64,000 nucleotides of DNA from Planctomycetia bacterium (GTDB lineage: Bacteria; Planctomycetota; Planctomycetia; Gemmatales; HRBIN36), in assembly GCA_016795155.1 (NCBI GenBank), contig JAEUIE010000008.1, forward strand, positions 1-64,000, in the 5' to 3' direction. The first letter of the stretch is position 1, and each line of letters begins with the position of its first letter. The position numbers and the translations under genes are program-made. This document shows positions 44,732 through 54,653 of this stretch, one piece after another. The notes under the pieces are model-generated. The model had not been told where the DNA came from. It searched no databases and saw only the letters and a program-made list of their open reading frames with translations.

Positions 44732-45640
44732 GTGAAACAAAGTTCCTGTCTCTGGTTGCGATCGGCACTGGTATTCACGCCTTTGACGTGGATGGCCTGT
44801 GCAGGTTGTCAGGGATTGGTAACGGACTCGTTCGTCTTGCTCGAGCCACCCGCCATTACGTTGGCTCAGGAGACGGACGAGGTCAGGGAGCAGGTGCCCA
44901 CTCTCGGGCCAGGCACTACGGCGCCTGCTTCCACGCGTCTGGCGCAGCCGACCATGAAATCGGTTCTCAAAACCGACCCTGGGTCGGCTGCGCCGGGAGC
45001 TGAAGAAACTCGCTCGCTCGCATCTGCTAAAACCATGTTACTCAAAGCCACACAGGCTCTTGAAAAAAATCAGCTACCTGAAGCAACCATCATTCTCAGC
45101 CGTTACCTGCAGGCGTTCCCTGATGCCACTCTCATTCGCCTGCAACTGGGCGAACTCTACTTCAAGCTGCAGCAATACGAACGATCACGCTACCAGTTTC
45201 AAACAGCGCTTGGCGAACTTACCGACCCGCCACTGACTGTTTCCGTTCAACTGCATGGCCACAGCCGATTGATGGAACTGGCTGGTGAGAATAAAGATCG
45301 TTTCACTCAGGAACTGCAGCGAGGCATTGGCTTGTTTCTGCTCGCCCGGCATCGCCTGCTCGCCCCAGCCAACACCACTGGAGCAACTGCTCAGGAACTG
45401 TGTGGCAAAGCACAATCCGCCTTGCAGCAGGCAGTTGAACTCTCTCCTGAAGATGCTCGTCCGTATCTGTATCTCGCCCTGGTCTGGAGAATGATGCACT
45501 TGCAAGGCAACGCTGACTGTGCACTCGAATGTGCATTAATCCGTGCTACATCTACTTCACTGAATGAAGTTGAACGGGTCATGCTTGCAGAGTTGAATAT
45601 GCATCGGCAGTCACATCACGTCAGTTCTGCCGCCAAATGA
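44732..45640 (+). CDS. TPR-containing lipoprotein; N-terminal linker carries a long hairpin
   Basis: A 302-residue protein starting at the GTG at 44732. The N-terminus (MKQSSCLWLRSALVFTPLTW then MACAGCQG) is a signal sequence with a lipobox-like cysteine. Residues ~35-95 are a Pro/Thr/Ala-rich linker, part of which (QPTMKSVLKTDPGSAAPG) is encoded by a perfect long inverted repeat at 44941-44994. TPR-like helices follow: LLKATQALEKNQLPEATIIL, LRLQLGELYFKLQQYERSRYQF (read in parts) and QSALQQAVELSPEDARPYLYL. Likely anchored in an envelope membrane; role unknown. The end overlaps the convergent MFS gene by 25 bases. Confidence 0.72.
   Translation: MKQSSCLWLRSALVFTPLTWMACAGCQGLVTDSFVLLEPPAITLAQETDEVREQVPTLGPGTTAPASTRLAQPTMKSVLKTDPGSAAPGAEETRSLASAKTMLLKATQALEKNQLPEATIILSRYLQAFPDATLIRLQLGELYFKLQQYERSRYQFQTALGELTDPPLTVSVQLHGHSRLMELAGENKDRFTQELQRGIGLFLLARHRLLAPANTTGATAQELCGKAQSALQQAVELSPEDARPYLYLALVWRMMHLQGNADCALECALIRATSTSLNEVERVMLAELNMHRQSHHVSSAAK
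44941..44994. repeat. Nested inverted repeat inside the TPR lipoprotein gene
   Basis: GGCGCAGCCGACC at 44941-44953 is an exact complement of GGTCGGCTGCGCC at 44982-44994. Inside it TCGGTT pairs with AACCGA around CTCAA. The whole forms a strong hairpin of about 54 bases within coding sequence. Confidence 0.85.
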
Positions 45641-46956
45641 GCTTCCGCTGGCTCAAACGCCTGCGCACTCACTGGTGCTTCGTCCACCCTTTTCAAGCGA
45701 GATGCCAGATAAACCGTTAACAGAGACATAGCACCTGCCAGCCAGCCAACTATTGGAAATCCTTCCAGCGGCGCCATCGGCCCTGCATGCTGCGTTGCCT
45801 GCACCGTCATCGCTGGTTGTTCAGGCAATGCCTGTACCCCCAGTATTAAACCGGAAATGGTGGTAGCCAATCCCATCGCCAACTGCTGAACTGAAGACAG
45901 AATGCTCATGAAACCACCACGACGATCACTCGTCGTGCAGGCTGTCACCATTGCCATCACCGGCACCGAGCGGCCTGCGGTGAATACCATCATGATGGTT
46001 GTTGCAGTCAGCACCACGTACAAGGGTACCACAGGCAAATGCGTGACCACCAGTAGCGGGATGATGGTCAGCAATGCCAGTACCTGAAACACCCTGAGCT
46101 TGCCAAAGCGATCAGCCAGCTTGCCGATGACAGTCATGGATAACAGCGTTCCAATGCCTCCTATCAGATACATCCATTTGATATCCTTCTTGTCCACGCC
46201 AACATTAGCAACCATGTAGGATGGCAGAAACGGAATGATAGCAAATGTCGTCATCACCAGGCACGCCATCAGGACGTAGGCTCTCACATGTCCCCAGTCG
46301 CTGAGCATGCCCCAGGTGGTTTCCCAGGGCGACAGCCTGCCCCCTGTCGAAATATGGCCGCGAACCTTAGGCAGTAAATACCAGGCCAGCACCAGCAGCA
46401 TCATGCTTAAACCGGCCAAGGCCATGAACGTATAGCGCCAACTGTAATGCTCCGCCACAATCAACCCAAGTGGTATACCGACAATCGATGCCACCGCAAA
46501 CGACGACATGATGATTCCGGTTGCCATGCCTCGATGCGAATACGGTATGCCATCACCAATAATCGCCATGATAACACCGCCAAGAATACCACCAGAAAGA
46601 CCAGCCACCGCACGGCTCATCAGCAGAAAGCTGTACGTCTGCGCCTCGGCACAGAGGAAATTGGCAACAGTGAATATCAGATAGATGGCCAGCAAAGCCG
46701 TCTTACGATCAATGCGATCCAGAAACCAGCTTGATAGAAGCCCCGACAGACAAGCCGCATAGGCGTAGGCACTGACCAGGAAACCAAACTCACGGGCCGT
46801 CAGGTTCCATTCATCATGAAACTGCGGCGCCAGTGGCATCATGATCACAAAATCGAGTATGTTCGTGAACTGCACGAGCGCCAAAAGTAGAAGTATCAAC
46901 CATTGAGAAGATGACAGACCACCCGACGAAACTGGTTCTGAAGCCGACTGGCTCAT
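45616..46956 (-). CDS. MFS transporter
   Basis: A 446-residue major facilitator protein with about twelve membrane segments. Family features are FLVSAYAYAACLSGLLSSWFLDRIDRKTAL (in two parts, including the loop motif D-R-x-D-R-K-T between helices 2 and 3), RAVAGLSGGILGGVIMAIIGD and the central break near LLPKVRG. It looks like a sugar/drug efflux type (AraJ or related), but substrate cannot be assigned. The ATG at 46956 is chosen over the TTG at 46983 because it begins just before the polar N-terminus MSQSASEP. It is convergent with the TPR lipoprotein gene, overlapping by 25 bases. Confidence 0.88.
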   Translation of the reverse strand: MSQSASEPVSSGGLSSSQWLILLLLALVQFTNILDFVIMMPLAPQFHDEWNLTAREFGFLVSAYAYAACLSGLLSSWFLDRIDRKTALLAIYLIFTVANFLCAEAQTYSFLLMSRAVAGLSGGILGGVIMAIIGDGIPYSHRGMATGIIMSSFAVASIVGIPLGLIVAEHYSWRYTFMALAGLSMMLLVLAWYLLPKVRGHISTGGRLSPWETTWGMLSDWGHVRAYVLMACLVMTTFAIIPFLPSYMVANVGVDKKDIKWMYLIGGIGTLLSMTVIGKLADRFGKLRVFQVLALLTIIPLLVVTHLPVVPLYVVLTATTIMMVFTAGRSVPVMAMVTACTTSDRRGGFMSILSSVQQLAMGLATTISGLILGVQALPEQPAMTVQATQHAGPMAPLEGFPIVGWLAGAMSLLTVYLASRLKRVDEAPVSAQAFEPAEAHLAAELT

Positions 46957-47123
46957 GAGATTATCCGTAAACAGATCGAGCAATCACAACATTGTGCGAA
47001 GGAGTATTCTATAAGACTAGCACAATGGCAGTGGGTTCGGCTGAATCGTTTGTGAAATGAAAATGTTCCCCATATGCTCGCGTGCTAGGCTCAGGTCTCC
47101 TGACCCTGCCGCTACCAGTACCC

Positions 47124-47987
47124 TCAAAACAACCACTGCAATCTCAAGAACGGACCATGGAAAGTCAGTCGGCCCGGATCCGAACCGGTGAGCGAACTCA
47201 TCTGACCAGTTGACCATCCTTCATACCGGTATCCGCCTGATAGTTGCAGAATACCTTCAAAGCCCGGTATGTACATGCTCATTCCAGCCTCAGCATCATA
47301 ATTCCACAAGGTATCCCAACTGTTGCTGGAACGGGAAGTCACCCCGCTGATGGCGGAGTTCTGATAATACTTCGAATCAAAATTCCCCCATAGCCAGGCG
47401 ATGTTGCCTTGGGCATAGAGCGTCATCTGCCATGCCGATTCATCGAACATCCAGTAGGGTCTGATGCCGAGCCTGGCGCCGCCCACATAGAAATCGAGTT
47501 CACGCTGCGTATTCACCGGCCCGGCAATCGTCAGAGCATGGTTCGTATCAGTAAAGTAAGCCCATGCAAAGCGGCTGCCCATATCTACATCCAAACCAAA
47601 AGGCACACCTTCGCCTCCCAGTCGTTCGCGGTACACAATATCGATAGTGTTGAGCCTGATTCGCCGAGACATGCTCGACTCCAGGTCAGGCACACCCACG
47701 TTGAAACTTTCACCGACATCCGCACCAAGAAAGCGATAGTTGGCGAAGAAAAGCTGCTCGGCCAATCGCTGCCAGCCTACCGTCAACTGAGGTACCAGAG
47801 TTGATTCAAAATCTGTTGGATTGACGGTGCCATTCATTTTTACCGATGCCCACTGCATATCGGCAGCTAAAAAGAATCGCGAATCAATATTCGAAGGAGG
47901 CGCGACCAGCGATAGGCCCGGTGCCTGGGCAGAAATAGCCAGGGTTGTGGCAATCAAGAGAATCAAGGCAATGCACGGACGTATCAT
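47124..47987 (-). CDS. BBP7-like outer-membrane beta-barrel protein
   Basis: A 287-residue protein with a signal peptide (MIRPCIALILLIATTLAISAQA) and a pattern of alternating polar and aromatic/hydrophobic residues typical of outer-membrane strands, such as FFLAADMQWASVKM, LFFANYRFLGADV, LTIAGPVNTQRELDFYVGGA and WQMTLYAQGNIAWLWG. It ends in aromatic residues (FLRLQWLF), the usual outer-membrane sorting signature. The arrangement resembles the BBP7 family of planctomycete barrel proteins. Length is on the short side for that family. It stands alone between the MFS gene and a repeat-rich gap. Confidence 0.78.
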   Translation of the reverse strand: MIRPCIALILLIATTLAISAQAPGLSLVAPPSNIDSRFFLAADMQWASVKMNGTVNPTDFESTLVPQLTVGWQRLAEQLFFANYRFLGADVGESFNVGVPDLESSMSRRIRLNTIDIVYRERLGGEGVPFGLDVDMGSRFAWAYFTDTNHALTIAGPVNTQRELDFYVGGARLGIRPYWMFDESAWQMTLYAQGNIAWLWGNFDSKYYQNSAISGVTSRSSNSWDTLWNYDAEAGMSMYIPGFEGILQLSGGYRYEGWSTGQMSSLTGSDPGRLTFHGPFLRLQWLF

Positions 47988-48336
47988 AAGCCACCTGATC
48001 GCGAGTTCTAAGCAAGCTTGTAAATGTAACTATGCTGTGATCTGACACGGCTAGCGTGAGTACACACAAACCGTGATACCCAACCAGCAAGTTCTATTCA
48101 GAACCCCCTCACCCCCAACCTCTCTCCCTCGAGGGCAGAGGGGAGAATGAGGTAAACTTGCAAACGGGCTATAACAGCCACTGTCAACCTTGGCAAGACG
48201 AGTCATTTCTCGTTAGAATAACGTAGAATTCTTAAGTTTGGCCTCTTTTATCATAACCTTCTCACCTTCCGTTACTTACTTTTAACTAAGATAACCTGTA
48301 ACCGTTTGCGCGATACTTTTGTGGAGACCATTCCTC
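47988..48336. other. Intergenic region with a CTCTCCC palindrome
   Basis: A 349-base divergent gap. It holds one CCCCTCAC plus CTCTCCCTCGAGGGCAGAGGGG-type palindrome at 48104-48148, and an AT-rich stretch from about 48200 to 48300 that probably contains the promoter of the M28 peptidase gene. No gene is seen. Confidence 0.6.
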
Positions 48337-50379
48337 ATGTTCCGTCGTCGATTGATGACCTTGTCCCTGCTGGTAGCCAGCGTGGCGGGTTTGGTGTGGG
48401 CCAGCGACAAAGCACCCGTCACCAGTAATGCCAAGCTCTTTAACTCGCTCGATTCCGAAACCCGCATCATGTCCGACATTTATTACCTCACCAGTGATGA
48501 ATGCGAAGGACGAGGCAGTACGACGGCAGGTATCCACCTGGCCGCTGATTATATTGTCAGCCGACTGAAACAGGCCGGTCTGCAGCCCGCCGGTGTCGAT
48601 GGCACGTACTTCCAGCCATACGATTTCAAACTGGCAGGGCCCCGGCTCGGCAACAATAATCAGTTGCAGTTCACCGTTGGAGACAAGACTGTTACTTGCG
48701 CAGCTTCCGACATGCAGGTACTTGGTGCAGGCAACGCCGGATCGCTCGAAAAAGCCAATGTCGTCTTTGCTGGTTTCGGTCTGACCAGCGATGAACCCGC
48801 CTATGATGATTACGCCAATCTCACCGTGCAGGGCAAGGTGGCTATCATTCTCCGCAAAGGTCCTCGCCAGGATGAAAAAGCTGAGCATAAATTCGGCGAA
48901 GACCTGATGAGTCTGAATGCAAAGATTCGCAAGGCCACCGAAAAGAAAGCTGCAGCTATTATCCTGGTGAATGATTCCACCAGCACGAAGGAAAAAGATG
49001 ACCTGCTGACCTTCAATTTTGCAGGCACCCGTGCCAACAGCGGTACACCTCCGGTATTCATGGTCAAACGCACCGTCGTGGACAACCTCCTCAAAGAAGC
49101 TGGCATGGATTCACTGAACGCACTCGAAGACAAGATGGCGAAGGATCTGAAGACCACCAGTTGCGAAATCAAGGATGTCACCGTTAACTTGAAAGCTGAC
49201 ATCAACCGCGATGGCATCAAGATCAACAACATCATTGCCACCGTGCCTGGCGCAGGCGACCTGGCTGATGAAGTTGTTGTCGTTGGTTCCCATTACGATC
49301 ACGTTGGGCGTGGCGAAACCGGCTCACTGGCCCGCAGCAAGGAAATTCATCATGGTGCAGATGACAATGCATCAGGCAGTTGCTGCAATCTGGAAATTGC
49401 CCGCCGCTGGCAGGAACTCCAGTCTGGCCCCAATGCCCAGAAGAACCGCCGTCGCGTCGTCTTCCAGTGGTATTCCGCTGAAGAATGGGGATTGATCGGC
49501 TCCGCCTACTATGTGCAGAATCCATTGTTCCCATTAGAGAAGACTGCCTCCATGCTCAACCTCGACATGGTCGGTCGGCTCGGCTTTGATGAAAATAAGG
49601 TAGGCAAAAACCTGGATGCTGATGGCATCAAGCGGGCACAGGAAAAACGATACCCTCTCGAAATCAACGGCGCCACCTCTGCGAAAGAGTTTGAAGCATT
49701 GATCGATAAAGCCAATGCTGATCTGCAGGTTGAAGTGATCAAGCCACGCTCCAGCCAGTTCTTTGGCGCCAGCGATCATTACTCCTTCTACAAGAAGAAC
49801 ATTCCCGTGCTCTTCTTCTTCACGGGCATGCACCCCCAGTACCATCGCCCCACCGATGTCTGGCAAACGGTCAACATCAAGGGCATCCGCCAATGTGCTG
49901 AACTGGGCCAGAACATACTGGAAGGCCTGGCAACCATGCCTCGCCCTGTTTTCCAGAAACCAACCACCACCACTCCGAGCAGGCAACGCAATGCCAATCC
50001 GCCTGCCAAGAAAGCAGAACCTGCGAAGAAGGTGGAACCTGCCAAAAAGCCGGATAATGATCCCCACGCAGGTGCTGCAGGCAACCCCGATCTGCCTCGT
50101 GTGAAGGTTCCCCGCATGGGCATTATCTTCGACTACAACGACCCAGGCCCAGGCGTGATGGTCGATAATGTCACTGATGGCAAACCCGCTCAGAAAGCCG
50201 GCATCAAGGCAGGTGACCGCATTCTGAAAATCAACGACAAGGAAATCACCGCCATGAATGAAGGAGAGAACAGCTACATGAAAGTGATGGCTGCCTTCAA
50301 ACCCGGCCAGGAACTGACTCTTCTGGTGGAACGCAAGAGTTCACCAGAAAAGTTGAAGTTCAAAGTGGTGGGCGAGTAG
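48337..50379 (+). CDS. Exported M28 zinc aminopeptidase with PA and PDZ domains
   Basis: A 680-residue secreted peptidase. The ATG at 48337 begins a signal peptide (MFRRRLMTLSLLVASVAGLVW). A PA-type insert domain lies around residues 110-250 (DDYANLTVQGKVAIILRKGP). The M28 catalytic core follows with zinc ligands in VVGSHYDHVGRG, HHGADDNASGS, YSAEEWGLIGS and MLNLDMVGRLG, and a late His in FFFTGMHPQYHRP. After a Pro/Lys-rich linker (KKAEPAKKVEPAKKP) comes a C-terminal PDZ domain (GIIFDYNDPGPGVMVDNVTD, AGIKAGDRILKIND). All metal ligands look intact. It probably digests peptides outside the inner membrane. A terminator follows. Confidence 0.92.
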   Translation: MFRRRLMTLSLLVASVAGLVWASDKAPVTSNAKLFNSLDSETRIMSDIYYLTSDECEGRGSTTAGIHLAADYIVSRLKQAGLQPAGVDGTYFQPYDFKLAGPRLGNNNQLQFTVGDKTVTCAASDMQVLGAGNAGSLEKANVVFAGFGLTSDEPAYDDYANLTVQGKVAIILRKGPRQDEKAEHKFGEDLMSLNAKIRKATEKKAAAIILVNDSTSTKEKDDLLTFNFAGTRANSGTPPVFMVKRTVVDNLLKEAGMDSLNALEDKMAKDLKTTSCEIKDVTVNLKADINRDGIKINNIIATVPGAGDLADEVVVVGSHYDHVGRGETGSLARSKEIHHGADDNASGSCCNLEIARRWQELQSGPNAQKNRRRVVFQWYSAEEWGLIGSAYYVQNPLFPLEKTASMLNLDMVGRLGFDENKVGKNLDADGIKRAQEKRYPLEINGATSAKEFEALIDKANADLQVEVIKPRSSQFFGASDHYSFYKKNIPVLFFFTGMHPQYHRPTDVWQTVNIKGIRQCAELGQNILEGLATMPRPVFQKPTTTTPSRQRNANPPAKKAEPAKKVEPAKKPDNDPHAGAAGNPDLPRVKVPRMGIIFDYNDPGPGVMVDNVTDGKPAQKAGIKAGDRILKINDKEITAMNEGENSYMKVMAAFKPGQELTLLVERKSSPEKLKFKVVGE

Positions 50380-50408
50380 TTTCCGATAGTACATGGTAGT
50401 AACCGCAC

Positions 50409-50442
50409 AACAGCCCCTAGGCAAACAAGCCCAGGGGCTGTT
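50409..50442 (+). terminator. Rho-independent terminator after the M28 gene
   Basis: AACAGCCCCT paired with AGGGGCTGTT (with small internal mismatches) around an A-rich loop, ending TTATGATG, 30 bases after the stop. The T-run is short. Confidence 0.7.
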
Positions 50443-50478
50443 ATGATGTACTGAGTCAAATACAGTTGAGAGATTGTC

Positions 50479-51168
50479 ATGCCAACGGCGGTTAAGAAAC
50501 ATCGGAGATTAGCCAAACAAGCTCCCGCTCACAGCAATGGCGTAACTGCACTGTCGCGCACCATGGCCGATCTCGTCAAGGAATTGGGAAGCATCAAACC
50601 CCATCGGATTCTGCTGACACCAACTCCAGGCACTGCCACCGAAGCTGATCTGATTCGTTTGATGGAAAGCGAGCCCAAACGACTCTGCGAATTGGTGAAC
50701 GGAACTCTGGTGGAGAAAACCATGGGGATGAATGAGTCGCGGCTGGCATTCGATCTGGGGTATTTTCTCAAGCATTACCTAATGCAGCACGACATTGGCT
50801 TCCTGACCGCCCCCGATGGACCGTTTCGCATCTCTCCGCGAACCATCCGCATGCCCGATATTGCCTATCTCTCATGGAAACACTTTCCCCATCGTGCCCG
50901 TGATCTGGATAAACACCCCGTGAGTGATGTCGTTCCAGAACTCGCTATCGAGATTATCAGCAAGTCCAATACCAGGAAAGAGATTGAGAACAAGCTTAAA
51001 GAGTACCTTTCCGCCGGCGTGCAACTCGTCTGGATCATCGACCCCCGCAAACGCACTGTCGCTGTTTACCGCGCTGATGGCACCTCGGAAGTATTGGATC
51101 ACAAAGGCAAACTCACTGGTGAAGTTGTGCTACCTGGGTTTAAACTGGAGATCAGCAGGTTTCTGTAA
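50479..51168 (+). CDS. Uma2 family (DUF820) putative endonuclease
   Basis: A 229-residue protein with a basic N-terminal extension of ~45 residues followed by a Uma2/DUF820 domain, a PD-(D/E)XK nuclease fold very abundant in planctomycetes and cyanobacteria. Core motifs are CELVNGTLVEKTMGMNESRL, RMPDIAYLSW (catalytic Asp), VPELAIEIISKSNTRKEIENK (the Glu-x-Ile-x-x-Lys-like element) and YLSAGVQLVWIIDPRKRTVAVY. Biological role is not established; these genes often occur singly, as here. Confidence 0.9.
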   Translation: MPTAVKKHRRLAKQAPAHSNGVTALSRTMADLVKELGSIKPHRILLTPTPGTATEADLIRLMESEPKRLCELVNGTLVEKTMGMNESRLAFDLGYFLKHYLMQHDIGFLTAPDGPFRISPRTIRMPDIAYLSWKHFPHRARDLDKHPVSDVVPELAIEIISKSNTRKEIENKLKEYLSAGVQLVWIIDPRKRTVAVYRADGTSEVLDHKGKLTGEVVLPGFKLEISRFL

Positions 51169-51255
51169 TAGTTGGGTGCCATGGTTTCGTCGTACTCGAC
51201 GTAACCATGCTGGTCTGGCACAGCCCCTTGACTTGGCGAATTTGAGTAAACATCC

Positions 51256-52527
51256 ATGCGTATAAAACTCGATTATGGCCGAACGGGACTCTGGGTCGAT
51301 CTGCCCGATCATTGTCAGGGGCCACTCAAGATCAAGCCAGCTCCGCCGCTGGAGAACCCGGCACAGGCTATCGAAGCCGCCATCGCTAATCCCATTGGCA
51401 CCAGGCCGCTCGCGGAGTTAGCCAAAGGCAAGAAATCCGCCTGCATCGTCATCTGCGATATCACCCGACCTGTACCCAACAAGCTGATTCTGCCACCGCT
51501 ACTCAAAACGATTGAAGAGAGCGGCATTCCCCGTGAAAAGATCTGCATCCTCATCGCCACCGGCTTGCATCGCCCCAATGAAGGCGCGGAACTCGAAGAG
51601 ATGGTCGGCAGCGACATCATGCAGAACTACCGCATCGAAAATCACTTTGGCAAACGCCTAGAGGAACACATCTACCTTGGCGAATCACCTCGCGGCGTGC
51701 CGATGTGGATCGACCAGCGTTACATGAAAGCAGAACTCAAAATCACCACCGGCCTGATTGAACCGCACCTGATGGCGGGTTACTCAGGCGGACGCAAAGT
51801 CATTTGCCCAGGCATTGTCGCTCTTGAAACCGTCAAAATCTGGCACGGGCCAACATTCCTCGAAAACCCCAATGCTGACTGTGGCATACTCGATGGCAAC
51901 CCCGTGCATGAAGAAAACACCTACATCGCCAAACAAGCCGGGTGCGATTTCATCGTTAACGTCTGCCTGGATGGCGACCGTCAAGTTACTTGGGTCGGCG
52001 CGGGCGACATGGTCGTCGCCTGGATGGAAGGCGTGCTCTTCTGCGAACAGGTGGTCAAAGCCAAACTGCCTGAACCGGTTGATGTCGTTGTCACCAGTTG
52101 TGCGGGCTACCCGCTCGATACCACCTGGTACCAGGCAGTCAAAGGCCTGACCGGCGCTTTGCCCATCGTCAAAAAGGGTGGCACTATCATCCTCGCTGCA
52201 TCGCTCAGCGAAGGGATAGGCAGCCCGGAGTTTCAGCACCTCATTCACGACAATTCCGACCTGGATGTCTTCATCCAGCGCATCATGGGTAAGGACTACT
52301 TCGTGATGGATCAATGGCAGCTCGAAGAACTGGCCAAGGTGCTGCGGCAATGCAAAGTGAAAGTAGTCAGCGACGGCCTGTCGGCTGAAACCTTGCGTCA
52401 ATGCCACGTAGAACCCGCAACTACCGTCGAATCAGCAGTGGCGGAATGTTTGCAACAGTACGGTGCCAACGCCAGCCTGGCTGTCATCCCCAAGGGGCCG
52501 TATGTAATGCCGGTGGTAGCAGTGTAA
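51256..52527 (+). CDS. LarA family nickel-dependent racemase/epimerase homologue
   Basis: A 423-residue protein of the lactate racemase LarA family (DUF2088). LarA uses a nickel-pincer nucleotide to racemise 2-hydroxy acids; many relatives act on other substrates. Visible signatures are [27 protein letters not shown] with the family His, the [20 protein letters not shown] stretch with the His and Lys that anchor the cofactor, and IWHGPTF. The genes for cofactor synthesis (larB, larC, larE) are not in the window, so the pincer cofactor would have to come from elsewhere. The start at 51256 is [15 protein letters not shown] leave the symbol empty because the substrate is unknown. Confidence 0.85.
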   Translation: MRIKLDYGRTGLWVDLPDHCQGPLKIKPAPPLENPAQAIEAAIANPIGTRPLAELAKGKKSACIVICDITRPVPNKLILPPLLKTIEESGIPREKICILIATGLHRPNEGAELEEMVGSDIMQNYRIENHFGKRLEEHIYLGESPRGVPMWIDQRYMKAELKITTGLIEPHLMAGYSGGRKVICPGIVALETVKIWHGPTFLENPNADCGILDGNPVHEENTYIAKQAGCDFIVNVCLDGDRQVTWVGAGDMVVAWMEGVLFCEQVVKAKLPEPVDVVVTSCAGYPLDTTWYQAVKGLTGALPIVKKGGTIILAASLSEGIGSPEFQHLIHDNSDLDVFIQRIMGKDYFVMDQWQLEELAKVLRQCKVKVVSDGLSAETLRQCHVEPATTVESAVAECLQQYGANASLAVIPKGPYVMPVVAV

Positions 52528-52688
52528 ATTCATAAAATGATGTAACAAAGACAATACTCTTAACAACTGCATTGTTGATGTTAAAGAACTTCTGTCCATC
52601 TGCTATTTGTACACTTGTATAATACAAATAAATTCGTTTAAACTTGAATTTGTTCGCAGCATGTTTGAAATTATTAACAGAGGTAAAT

Positions 52689-53813
52689 ATGGCCGACGAT
52701 TTCTTCAACGAACAAACAGATCAATCTCAAGTCAAAGCCACAATTGTCGCTAAATACTTCTGGGCTTGGGCTACTATTATCAGCAAAACAAAGGGAAAAA
52801 TCGGAATTGATAGGCGAATCGCATACATCGATTTATTTGCTGGACCAGGGCGTTACAAGAGCGGCGCGAAATCCACTCCCCTGTTGATTTTGGAACAAGC
52901 GATCAATGATCCACAATTCCATGATTGCCTCGTCACGTACTTCAATGACAAAGATAGCGCGTCATCAAGTACTTTAAAGAAGGCGATTTCGGAACTTCCT
53001 GGAATTGAACGCCTAAAGTACAAACCTCAAGTTCAATCACAGGAGGTTGGAGAGCAAATCGTCAAGAAATTTGAAGAACTCAATTTCGTCCCAACCTTAT
53101 TCTTTGTTGATCCTTGGGGCTACAAAGGTCTCTCATTGCGATTGATAAATTCTGTATTGAAAGACTGGGCTTGTGAATGCATCTTTTTCTTCAACTACAC
53201 AAGAGTCAATATGGGAATAAGTAATCCTGTGGTTAAAGAACACATGGAGGCACTGTTTGGAAAAGGACGAGCCGAGTCTGTATCGAAACGATTGGAATGT
53301 TTGTCAGCAGAGAAGCGAGAATTGGCGATCGTTGAGGAGATTTGCTCAGCATTAAAGGAGATGGGTGGAAGATATGTGTTGCCATTTACCTTTAAAACAG
53401 CGAATGGATCGCGGACCAGCCACCATCTGATCTTTGTAAGCAAGCATCCTCTTGGGTATGGGATCATGAAGGAAATAATGGCAAGGGAGAGTTCAACGTC
53501 TGATCAAGGTGTCGCAAAATTTGAATATAATCCTGCTGATGTTGATCAACCGTTACTATTCGCGCTCACTCAACCTTTGGATGACTTGCGAAATCTTCTC
53601 CTCCAAAAATATACAGGGAAGCAGATGTCAGTGCAACAGATATTTGATGATCACAATGTAGATACACCTTACATTCTAAAAAACTACAAAGAGGTTTTGA
53701 GAACACTTTTTGAAGAAGGTGCTGTTGACGCATCCAGACCGTTGGGTAAAAGCATTCGGAAGAATACTTTTCCAGAAGATGTTGTGGTATCCTTTCCAGA
53801 GGCAAACCAATGA
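52689..53813 (+). CDS. tcmP: Three-Cys-motif partner protein TcmP
   Basis: A 374-residue protein of the TcmP family, named for its constant pairing with proteins carrying a three-Cys motif. The ATG at 52689 has AGAGG upstream; the frame is open to 52644. It has methyltransferase-like landmarks: AYIDLFAGPGRY with DLFAGPG at 48-54, resembling the SAM-binding loop, and LFFVDPWGYKG with DPWG at 141-144 where N-methyltransferases have DPPY. A helical C-terminal part follows (LDDLRNLLLQKYTGKQM, VQQIFDDHNVDTPYILKNY). The gene is markedly AT-rich against its neighbours, a sign of transfer. It overlaps the next gene by four bases (ATGA). Function unknown; a nucleic-acid-modifying role is inference. 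Confidence 0.88.
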   Translation: MADDFFNEQTDQSQVKATIVAKYFWAWATIISKTKGKIGIDRRIAYIDLFAGPGRYKSGAKSTPLLILEQAINDPQFHDCLVTYFNDKDSASSSTLKKAISELPGIERLKYKPQVQSQEVGEQIVKKFEELNFVPTLFFVDPWGYKGLSLRLINSVLKDWACECIFFFNYTRVNMGISNPVVKEHMEALFGKGRAESVSKRLECLSAEKRELAIVEEICSALKEMGGRYVLPFTFKTANGSRTSHHLIFVSKHPLGYGIMKEIMARESSTSDQGVAKFEYNPADVDQPLLFALTQPLDDLRNLLLQKYTGKQMSVQQIFDDHNVDTPYILKNYKEVLRTLFEEGAVDASRPLGKSIRKNTFPEDVVVSFPEANQ

Positions 53814-54595
53814 GTATCTCCTCCACCATCGAATGGACCGACGCGACCTGGAACCCAGTGCGTGGTTGCACGAAGATCAGTCCCGGCTGCAAGCACTGCT
53901 ATGCGGAAACCTTTGCAGAACGTTTTCGTGGTGTGCCTGGGCATCCCTATGAACAGGGTTTTGACCTGAAGCTGATTCCTGAAAAGTTGAGTGAGCCGCT
54001 GAAGTGGTCATCGCCTAAGAAAATTTTCGTCAACTCGATGAGCGATCTGTTCCATCCTGAAATACCTGACGACTACATTGTCCAGGTAGTGCGTGTCATG
54101 GAAGTGGCAGATTGGCATACTTATCAGGTGCTCACCAAACGGGCGGATCGGCTCGCGAATCTGCTCAACACCAGGTTCAGAGATATCGCTCTACTCAAGC
54201 ACATCTGGTGGGGTGTCAGCGTGGAGGATCGCAAGTATGGGTTGCCTCGCATCGATCATCTCCGTTCCACACCTGCTGCCATGAAGTTCCTCTCGGTGGA
54301 ACCGCTTCTGGAACACCTGGGGCCGATCAACCTCAATGGTATCAACTGGGTCATCGTCGGCGGCGAAAGTGGCCACGGCGCCAGACCACTCGATCCATCA
54401 TGGGTTGTCGACATTCGCAACCAGTGCAACGAGGCCAACGTCGCCTTCTTCTTCAAACAATGGGGTGGCGTGCGGAAGAAAGCAGCAGGCCGCATGCTCG
54501 AAGGCAGAACCTATGATGACTACCCCCGCATTATGACCAATCCGATTCAACCCAGGAAATGGCGGCTCGAGATGATTGAGGAGTTGGCAGCGTAG
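53810..54595 (+). CDS. DUF5131 (phage Gp37/Gp68-like) three-Cys-motif protein
   Basis: A 261-residue protein of the DUF5131 family, first described from phage Gp37/Gp68. The N-terminus IEWTDATWNPVRGCTKIS then PGCKHCYAETF holds the three-Cys motif Cys20, Cys27, Cys30 (C-x6-C-x2-C), which resembles radical SAM cluster loops. The remainder looks like a TIM-barrel-type fold: KIFVNSMSDLFHPEI, YQVLTKRADRL, IWWGVSVEDRKYG, FLSVEPLLEHLG, WVIVGGESGHGARPL and FFFKQWGG. The start overlaps the tcmP stop as ATGA, so the two are translationally coupled. The gene has base composition closer to the host than tcmP. The reaction is not known. Confidence 0.9.
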   Translation: MSISSTIEWTDATWNPVRGCTKISPGCKHCYAETFAERFRGVPGHPYEQGFDLKLIPEKLSEPLKWSSPKKIFVNSMSDLFHPEIPDDYIVQVVRVMEVADWHTYQVLTKRADRLANLLNTRFRDIALLKHIWWGVSVEDRKYGLPRIDHLRSTPAAMKFLSVEPLLEHLGPINLNGINWVIVGGESGHGARPLDPSWVVDIRNQCNEANVAFFFKQWGGVRKKAAGRMLEGRTYDDYPRIMTNPIQPRKWRLEMIEELAA

Positions 54596-54653
54596 CTTAC
54601 CATGCCCTTCCAGGCATGGATAAAATCAAAGGCTCCATTGGTTACTTGCAACT

